A DNA stretch of 64,000 bases from Azotimanducus chitobiosivorans (lineage in GTDB: Bacteria > Pseudomonadota > Gammaproteobacteria > Pseudomonadales > Azotimanducaceae). The position numbers and the translations under genes are program-made. This document shows positions 58,197-64,000 of this stretch, in pieces. The notes beneath the pieces were generated by a model. It saw only the letters and a list, made by a program, of their open reading frames with translations. It ran no database searches and was not told where the DNA came from. The DNA is taken from NCBI GenBank assembly GCA_965200235.1, contig OZ241339.1, positions 1,736,001 through 1,800,000 on the forward strand. Direction: 5' to 3'. Position 1 is the stretch's first letter. Each line of letters opens with the position of its first letter.

Positions 58197-59633
58197 ATGC
58201 AATTCGATTCCACCGACACGCCCTTGGCCGAAATTCAAACGCCATGCCTCGCAGTGCCGCTTGCCGTGGCAAGCGCCCTCGATGAACAGATCGCGCCGCG
58301 CGGCTACCTGCGCTCCGCCCTGCGCCACGCCAAGGACGAAGCTGGCGAAGTCACGTGCATCGCCATGCCTGAAGGCGCTGGCGCAGAGCAGTTGATCGCC
58401 TTCGGCGTTGGCGAAGTCGTTACCCTCAAGGAAGTGCGCAAGATCGGCGTCGCTGTCGGCAAAGCCATCAAGGCCTGCGAAGTCACAAGCGCCACGGTCG
58501 CGCCGCCAGAGGTCGCGGGCGCGGACTTGCCGCGCGCGACAAGAGCCTTCGCCACAAGCATCGCAAGCGAGCTCTATCGCTTTCGCGCGCACAAAAAGGA
58601 AGAGCGCGAGAAGCCCGAATTCGAATCGCTGACAGTTCAATCGAATGAGGACATCTCGCGAACCGTCGCCCTCATTGAAGCGTTCAGTGTCGGCCAGACA
58701 TTCGCGCGCGAACTCGGCAACCTGCCCGGCAATGAATGCACACCAGACTACTTGCTCTCCGAGGCCAAGCGCCTTTCCGAGGCCCACGACATTCAATGCT
58801 CCCACATGGACGAGAGCCAAATGCAAGCGCGCGGCATGGGCGCCTTCCTCTCGGTCAGTCGTGGCAGTGCGCGCGAAGGCCGCCTGATACGACTCGATTA
58901 TCTCGGTGCTGGCGATCCTGCTTCGCCGCCTATCATCCTCGTCGGCAAAGGCATCACCTTCGATACCGGCGGCATCAGCCTCAAGAAACCCGAGGCCATG
59001 GACGAAATGAAATTCGACATGTGCGGCGCAGCTGCTGTGCTGGGAACGCTGCTCGCCGCGGTCGAAGCCAAGCTGCCGCTCAATGTCATCGCCATCGCCG
59101 CGGCCGCCGAGAACATGCCGAGCGGCAAGGCGTCGAGGCCGGGCGACGTGGTCACCGCCATGTCCGGCACCACCATCGAAATCCTCAACACCGACGCCGA
59201 AGGACGACTGGTCTTGTGCGATGCCCTCAGCTATGCGCGCGAACTCAGGCCGCGCACGGTGATCGACGTGGCGACGCTCACCGGCGCGTGCGTCGTTGCG
59301 CTCGGTGAGCGCGCGTCCGGCTTGTTCACGCCCGACGATGCCCTCGCCGATGCGCTGCTCGAAGCTGGCGAGTTCTCCGGCGACCGCGTCTGGCGCCTGC
59401 CGGTGTGGGAGGACTATCGGGAACAACTGAAAACGCCGCTCGCGGACATTGCCAACGTCGGCGGCAGCGGGGCTGGCGCCATCACCGCCGCGGCCTTTCT
59501 TTCAACCTTCACCGAAGGCATGTCCTGGGCGCATCTCGATATCGCGGGCACGGCTTGGAAAACGGGCAAGGAGAAAGGTGCGACGGGTGCGGGTGTCGGC
59601 GTGCTGTTTGAGTATTTGCTAGCGCAGGCTTAA
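58197..59633 (+). CDS. pepA: Leucyl aminopeptidase (M17)
   Basis: A 478-residue M17 peptidase with the metal sites GKGITFDTGGISLKKP and NTDAEGRLVLCDAL. ATG 58197 is selected; the frame upstream overlaps the ATPase end. Cytosolic hexameric aminopeptidase; also a DNA-binding factor in E. coli (XerAB site resolution). The order pepA-holC-valS is typical of gammaproteobacteria. Confidence 0.94.
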   Translation: MQFDSTDTPLAEIQTPCLAVPLAVASALDEQIAPRGYLRSALRHAKDEAGEVTCIAMPEGAGAEQLIAFGVGEVVTLKEVRKIGVAVGKAIKACEVTSATVAPPEVAGADLPRATRAFATSIASELYRFRAHKKEEREKPEFESLTVQSNEDISRTVALIEAFSVGQTFARELGNLPGNECTPDYLLSEAKRLSEAHDIQCSHMDESQMQARGMGAFLSVSRGSAREGRLIRLDYLGAGDPASPPIILVGKGITFDTGGISLKKPEAMDEMKFDMCGAAAVLGTLLAAVEAKLPLNVIAIAAAAENMPSGKASRPGDVVTAMSGTTIEILNTDAEGRLVLCDALSYARELRPRTVIDVATLTGACVVALGERASGLFTPDDALADALLEAGEFSGDRVWRLPVWEDYREQLKTPLADIANVGGSGAGAITAAAFLSTFTEGMSWAHLDIAGTAWKTGKEKGATGAGVGVLFEYLLAQA

Positions 59634-59639
59634 GGTCAA

Positions 59640-60077
59640 TTGACGCGAATCGACTTCTACGAACTGGCCGACATCAGCATCGAAGCGCGTGCGCGCTTCG
59701 CGTGCCGCCTTGCGCTGAAGGCGCGGGACGCCAACCTGAATGTGACGCTGGTAACACCCGACGATACCGTCGCCAAAGACCTTGACGACCTCATGTGGCA
59801 ATACCCGCGCGAGCGCTTCCTGCCGCATAGTATCGGCGCGGAGTCATCAGCGCACGCACGGGTACACATCGCCGCGGGCACGCTCGGTGAACGCGGCGGC
59901 GAGAACACGCTCCTCATCAACCTGAAGGATGAATGGCCGGAGGGCTGGGAGCGCTTTGCGCGTATCGCCGAGATCATTGTCGCCGAATCGCGCGAGACTT
60001 CGCGGGAAAAGTATCGTTTTTATCGAACCCAGGTGAAAGACTTGCGTCACCATCGACTCGACGACTGGGAAGCCTGA
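59640..60077 (+). CDS. holC: DNA polymerase III chi subunit
   Basis: A 145-residue protein matching HolC: starts RIDFYELADIS and contains VTLVTPDDTVAKDLDDLMWQYPRERFLPH. Chi binds SSB and psi in the clamp loader. TTG at 59640 is used; its stop overlaps the valS start (TGATG). Confidence 0.9.
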   Translation: MTRIDFYELADISIEARARFACRLALKARDANLNVTLVTPDDTVAKDLDDLMWQYPRERFLPHSIGAESSAHARVHIAAGTLGERGGENTLLINLKDEWPEGWERFARIAEIIVAESRETSREKYRFYRTQVKDLRHHRLDDWEA

Positions 60078-62944
60078 TGTCTGGTGAGTCTGAGTCCGAC
60101 ACGCGCCGCCCAGAGCTTGACATGGGCCTGCTTGATCGCGGGTTTGAGCCAGAAGCGATTGAATCCCGCCTGTACGAGTGGTGGGAAGCGAGCGGCTTTT
60201 TCAAGGCCAAGAACTCGGGCGAGCCATACTCGATCATGATTCCTCCGCCGAATGTGACCGGCACCCTGCACATGGGCCACGCCTTTCAGCACACGCTCAT
60301 GGACGCCCTCATTCGCTTCGCGCGCATGGACGGCAAGCGCACCCTCTGGCAGATGGGCACCGATCATGCCGGCATCGCCACGCAAATGATCGTTGAGCGC
60401 CGATTGGCTGCGAGGAATCTCGACAAGTCCGCGCTCGGACGTGAAGCCTTCATCGACGAAGTGTGGAAATGGCGCAAGGAATCCGGCGGCGAGATCAGCC
60501 GGCAATTGCGGCGCATGGGGTCGTCGCTCGACTGGTCGCGAGAGAAGTTCACCATGGACGACGACTATGCGAACGCGGTGCGCGAAGCCTTCGTGCGCTG
60601 TCACGAGGCGGGATATATTTATCGCGGCAAACGGCTCGTCAACTGGGATCCTGTTCTGCAGACCGCTATTTCCGACTTGGAGGTGGAAAGCAAGGAAGAA
60701 GATGGGTCACTGTGGCATATTCGCTATCCCCTCGCCGACAATGATGGCGAGCTCGTTGAGCATGTGGATGAACATGTCGCTGAATATGTGACCATTGCGA
60801 CCACGCGGCCGGAAACCATGCTCGGCGACACGGCGGTGGCTGTCAATCCCGATGATCCTCGGTTTGCGCACCTCATTGGCAAGCGCGTGCGCGTGCCTAT
60901 CGCGGACCGTGAAGTGCCGGTGATCGGCGATGCGTACGTCAGCATGGAATTCGGCACTGGCTGCCTCAAGGTGACGCCAGCGCACGATTTCAACGACAGC
61001 GAGATCGGCAAGCGCCATGGACTCGCCGAGATCAACATCTTTGATGCAGAGGCGAGGCTTGCCGATACCGCGCCTGCGCACCTCAGAGGACTCGACCGAT
61101 TCGAAGCACGCACGGCTATCGTCACGGAACTCGAAGCACTTGGATTGCTTGCCAAGGTCGAATCGCATCGCGCGCAAATTCCGCGAGGTGACCGATCCGG
61201 CGCCGTGATCGAACCCTACCTGACCGATCAATGGTTCATGCGCATGGACGCGCTGCGAGATGCGGCGGTGGAAGCCGTTGCGGATGGCCGCGTCGAGTTT
61301 GTGCCCGCGCACTACGCCAACCTCTTCAATGCGTGGATGCGAGACATTCGCGACTGGTGCATCAGTCGCCAGCTCTGGTGGGGTCACCGGATACCGGCGT
61401 GGTATGACGAAGCGGGCACGGTCTATGTGGGCCGAAGCGAGAGCGAAGTACGCGAAACGCATGGACTCGGAGACGCGCCGCTGCGCCAAGATGGCGATGT
61501 GCTTGAAACCTGGTTCTCATCGTCGCTGTGGACCTTCGCGACCTTGGGATGGCCTGAATCCACGGCGTCGCTTCAGCGCTTTCATCCCACGTCGGTGCTG
61601 GTCACAGGTCACGACATCATTTTCTTCTGGGTGGCGCGCATGATTATGATGACGCAGAGTCTGGTCGGCGACGTACCGTTCCATCAGGTCTACATCCACG
61701 GTCTGGTGCGCGATGCGCAAGGCCAGAAGATGTCCAAGTCGCGGGGCAATGGCCTCGACCCGCTTGACCTAGTCGATGGCATCGACCTCGAATCGCTGAT
61801 CGCCAAGCGCACCAGCAATCTCATGCAGCAGAAGCTTCTGCCGAAGATAGAACGCGCGACGCGCAAGGAGTTCCCGAACGGCATCGCCGCGCATGGCGTA
61901 GACGCGCTGCGCTTCACCTTCGCGGCGCTCGCATCAACCGGACGCGATGTCCGATTTGATCTCTCGCGCGTGGATGGGTATCGGAACTTTTGCAACAAGC
62001 TGTGGAATGCCGCGCGCTTTGTGCTGATGAACACGAAAGACTATGCCCATGGCGCAGGCGATGGCGGACTCGCCGAGCGCTGGATCCGAAGCAGGCTGGC
62101 AACGCGCATCAAAGCGTGCCGGCGTGCGTTTGAAGAGTACCGGTTCGACTGGCTCGCAGCGAGCCTCTACGAATTCATCTGGCACGAGTATTGCGACTGG
62201 TATTTGGAAGTCGCCAAGCCGAGCTTAAGGGCGGCGGAATCGAATCCCGAATCAGCGGCGGCGACGCAGCGCTGCCTGCTCGAAGTGCTTGAGGCGCTCC
62301 TTCGCGCATTGCATCCCTTGATGCCGTTTATCACCGAAGCGCTCTGGCAGCAGATATCCATGCGGCTCGATATTGACGGCGACACTCTGATGCTGCAGCC
62401 CTACCCCGCGTTCGATGAGGCTTGGATTGACGAGGACGCGACCGACGACTTTGACTGGATGCGCGCGATCATCACCTTTCTTCGCACCATGCGAAGCGAG
62501 CGAGGCTTGCCGCCGGGTGAGCCTTTGCCGGTCTTGCTGCAAGGCCCGGAGCGTGTCACCACGACGGCGAAGCTTCGTCTCGTTGAATTTGAGAGCACCA
62601 TTCGTCACTTGGGGCGCGTATCGACAATCGCCTTTCTTGAAGCAGGCGCGTCCGCGCCGCCTTCAGCCTTCGAACTGGTCGGTGATCTCAAGGTCATGGT
62701 GCCGCTCGAAGGCGTGCTCGATCTTGATGATGAACGATCCAGAATCGCGAAGGCTGTTCACACGGCTGAACAGGACCTGAAGCGCATCAACGGCAAGCTC
62801 GCGAACGCGCAGTTTTTGGAAAAAGCACCGGAGGAGATCGTCAAGGGCGAGCGGCAGAAGGCGCAAATGCTCGAATCACGAGTGGCACGGCTTCAACAGG
62901 CACATGCCGCGCTTATGCAGGACACGCCCCCTCCTCCAGACTGA
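60077..62944 (+). CDS. valS: Valyl-tRNA synthetase
   Basis: A 955-residue class I synthetase with HMGH (PPPNVTGTLHMGHAF), GQKMSKSRGNGLDPL and a C-terminal coiled coil (EQDLKRINGKLANAQFLEKAPEE). Similar in length to the E. coli enzyme. ATG 60077 overlaps the holC stop; longer in-frame extension upstream is antisense-like to holC. Confidence 0.96.
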   Translation: MSGESESDTRRPELDMGLLDRGFEPEAIESRLYEWWEASGFFKAKNSGEPYSIMIPPPNVTGTLHMGHAFQHTLMDALIRFARMDGKRTLWQMGTDHAGIATQMIVERRLAARNLDKSALGREAFIDEVWKWRKESGGEISRQLRRMGSSLDWSREKFTMDDDYANAVREAFVRCHEAGYIYRGKRLVNWDPVLQTAISDLEVESKEEDGSLWHIRYPLADNDGELVEHVDEHVAEYVTIATTRPETMLGDTAVAVNPDDPRFAHLIGKRVRVPIADREVPVIGDAYVSMEFGTGCLKVTPAHDFNDSEIGKRHGLAEINIFDAEARLADTAPAHLRGLDRFEARTAIVTELEALGLLAKVESHRAQIPRGDRSGAVIEPYLTDQWFMRMDALRDAAVEAVADGRVEFVPAHYANLFNAWMRDIRDWCISRQLWWGHRIPAWYDEAGTVYVGRSESEVRETHGLGDAPLRQDGDVLETWFSSSLWTFATLGWPESTASLQRFHPTSVLVTGHDIIFFWVARMIMMTQSLVGDVPFHQVYIHGLVRDAQGQKMSKSRGNGLDPLDLVDGIDLESLIAKRTSNLMQQKLLPKIERATRKEFPNGIAAHGVDALRFTFAALASTGRDVRFDLSRVDGYRNFCNKLWNAARFVLMNTKDYAHGAGDGGLAERWIRSRLATRIKACRRAFEEYRFDWLAASLYEFIWHEYCDWYLEVAKPSLRAAESNPESAAATQRCLLEVLEALLRALHPLMPFITEALWQQISMRLDIDGDTLMLQPYPAFDEAWIDEDATDDFDWMRAIITFLRTMRSERGLPPGEPLPVLLQGPERVTTTAKLRLVEFESTIRHLGRVSTIAFLEAGASAPPSAFELVGDLKVMVPLEGVLDLDDERSRIAKAVHTAEQDLKRINGKLANAQFLEKAPEEIVKGERQKAQMLESRVARLQQAHAALMQDTPPPPD

Positions 62945-62994
62945 TGTGAAGAATGCGTATGCTTCTTACACATTCATCTCTCGGAAGTCAGTAG

Positions 62995-63273
62995 ATGGCG
63001 CGCGTTCAATTGGTCATCGCTGACGATGAACAAGCCCAATTCCTTCGACAGGCGCAGTTGGAAGGCTTGTCGCTCAGTGCTTGGCTACTGGCCGCCGCAC
63101 GCGAGCGGATCGAGCGCATGCGTCCTCGTCGTCGATTCCGAAATCCCGAAGACTTGGCGGCTTTTTTTGCCGCTTGCGACGCAGCGGAAAGCAACACTGA
63201 GATGGAACCCGACTGGGAGACTCACAAACAAGCTATTGCCAAGTCCCAGCAGAAAGGACTGCCGAGCGTATGA
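62995..63273 (+). CDS. VapB-like antitoxin
   Basis: A 92-residue protein with a ribbon/helix-like start (ARVQLVIADDEQAQFLRQAQLEGLSLSAWLLAAARERI) as in DNA-binding antitoxins and a disordered Glu-rich tail. It overlaps the PIN toxin gene by 4 bp, the usual TA arrangement. Confidence 0.75.
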   Translation: MARVQLVIADDEQAQFLRQAQLEGLSLSAWLLAAARERIERMRPRRRFRNPEDLAAFFAACDAAESNTEMEPDWETHKQAIAKSQQKGLPSV

Positions 63274-63653
63274 TTTTTGTGGACACCAACGTGTTTATGT
63301 ACGCAGTGGGGCGGCCGCATCCTCTGCGTGCACACGCGCGCAGGTTCTTTGCCGACGCTTTGGCGCAGCGGATGCCGCTGGCAACCTCCGCAGAGGTGAT
63401 GCAGGAACTCATGCACGCCTACACCTCCGTGGGCTGGCAGGACACCTTGGAGCGGGCGATGTCTCTGATGGACAGCCACGCGGTGACGGTTTGGCCGCTT
63501 GAGAGGGAAGACGTGACGCTGGCGGCTCAGCTGCACACCCGCTTCCCGCATCTTGGCGCTCGCGACCTATGCCACCTTGCGAGCTGCAAGCGTCGGAACG
63601 TGTCCGACATGAAAACTTTTGACAAGGCGCGTGCGACAGCAGTCAGCCCGTAA
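63270..63653 (+). CDS. vapC: VapC-like PIN-domain toxin
   Basis: A 127-residue PIN domain with the acidic active-site residues: Asp5 (FVDTNVFMY), a Glu near residue 45 (SAEVMQEL) and Asp in GARDLCHL near 97. VapC toxins cut tRNA or rRNA. Antitoxin is immediately upstream. Located next to valS. Confidence 0.85.
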   Translation: MIFVDTNVFMYAVGRPHPLRAHARRFFADALAQRMPLATSAEVMQELMHAYTSVGWQDTLERAMSLMDSHAVTVWPLEREDVTLAAQLHTRFPHLGARDLCHLASCKRRNVSDMKTFDKARATAVSP

Positions 63654-63692
63654 AGCCCCATGCCAGTTCATGACGCCCGCAGCGAATAGTCT

Positions 63693-64000
63693 CTAGCGAG
63701 ATAATTTCAACACAATCTTCCCAACGTTCGCATTGGCGCGCATGTGGTTGTGAGCGGCTTCAATCTCGCTGATAGGGAAGACGCGATCAACTTCGACTTG
63801 CAGGCTCGCGTCCTCGAAAGCGGGCCAAACCGTGCTTTGCAGCGCCGACATCACGCGAGACTTGTACTCAACTGAACGATTGCGCAGGGTGGATCCAACG
63901 ATTCGCAGCCGTTTTGTCAGTACCGGCACCAACGACGATTGAATGCGATGCCCGTCCATGAGGCCGATCAGCACGAGCCGCCCATCAAGCGCGAGGCTTG
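63693..64000 (-). CDS. Zinc-free MDR/quinone oxidoreductase, 3' part (runs off the window)
   Basis: The C-terminal ~100 residues of an alcohol-dehydrogenase-like quinone reductase: LDGRLVLIGLMDGHRIQ, VFPISEIEAAHNHMRANANVGKIVLKLSR. The frame stays open to the window edge; the NAD-binding and N-terminal parts lie outside. Such enzymes reduce quinones or enones with NADPH (QorA-like). Convergent with the TA pair. Confidence 0.85.
   Translation of the reverse strand, partial: SLALDGRLVLIGLMDGHRIQSSLVPVLTKRLRIVGSTLRNRSVEYKSRVMSALQSTVWPAFEDASLQVEVDRVFPISEIEAAHNHMRANANVGKIVLKLSR

Overview
The window (about 58% GC by eye) is a chromosomal stretch of a gammaproteobacterium, probably a marine or other aquatic, polysaccharide-degrading, uncultivated-type lineage. 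The order zapB-like / zapA / 6S RNA / fau, the pepA-holC-valS run, and trpS-scpA-scpB-rluB, yciB-pdxJ and full-length mnmC are all gammaproteobacterial. A lone TonB-dependent receptor beside a lipoprotein GH16 glucanase, and a GH97 remnant, suggest glucan use. More unusual for the group are genes for coenzyme F420 (cofC and a fused cofG-cofH) and a set resembling bacterial ceramide (sphingolipid) synthesis genes.

Layout. 1-3.2 kb: cofC and fbiC-type FO synthase, converging on an MFS transporter (3.2-4.5 kb). 5.0-6.4 kb, minus strand: zapB-like, zapA, 6S RNA, fau. 6.6-13.2 kb, plus strand: glycolate oxidase glcDEF with overlapping GTGA junctions, a DUF255 thioredoxin-domain protein and an M48 lipoprotein protease. 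13.3-13.4 kb: four inverted repeats, three of them hairpins with 3-nt loops. 13.4-19.3 kb, minus strand: GH16 glucanase, then TonB receptor. 19.5-25.8 kb: serA and mnmC, formerly tail-to-tail neighbours, now separated by about 3.3 kb of accessory DNA (two membrane proteins, an intact very GC-rich IS1182-type element, a truncated coiled-coil gene); copies of the serA/mnmC tail remain at three places. 25.9-39.0 kb: housekeeping genes (desaturase, SDR, argS-ppiA-pdxJ-yciB, trpS-scpAB-rluB, rpmE, M48 protease, amidase, mug-like). 39.0-47.1 kb: accessory zone with a PD-(D/E)XK-like protein, two related MITEs with IS630-like features, a nucleotidyltransferase pair, a metzincin-LRR secreted protein, a GH97 fragment, aroQ and tandem small coiled-coil proteins.

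47.1-56.0 kb is the most interesting part. A six-gene minus-strand operon with stop/start overlaps or a 1-2 nt gap at each junction carries a GNAT-like protein resembling bacterial ceramide synthase, a MobA-like nucleotidyltransferase, a calcineurin-like phosphoesterase, a DAG/ceramide-kinase-like protein, a TAM41-like cytidylyltransferase and an ELM1/DUF1022 protein. Divergent from it are a fatty acyl-AMP ligase and an NAD-dependent epimerase/dehydrogenase resembling CerR. I propose that it makes ceramide and then decorates it by phosphorylation, possibly CDP activation and headgroup transfer. Serine palmitoyltransferase and an acyl carrier protein would also be needed and are not in the window.

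56-64 kb: a Cys-rich secreted protein with an in-frame partial second copy, an AAA/DUF4143 ATPase, pepA-holC-valS, a VapBC-type toxin-antitoxin pair and the 3' part of a zinc-free MDR/quinone oxidoreductase gene running off the window. I found no tRNA, rRNA, CRISPR array or prophage.
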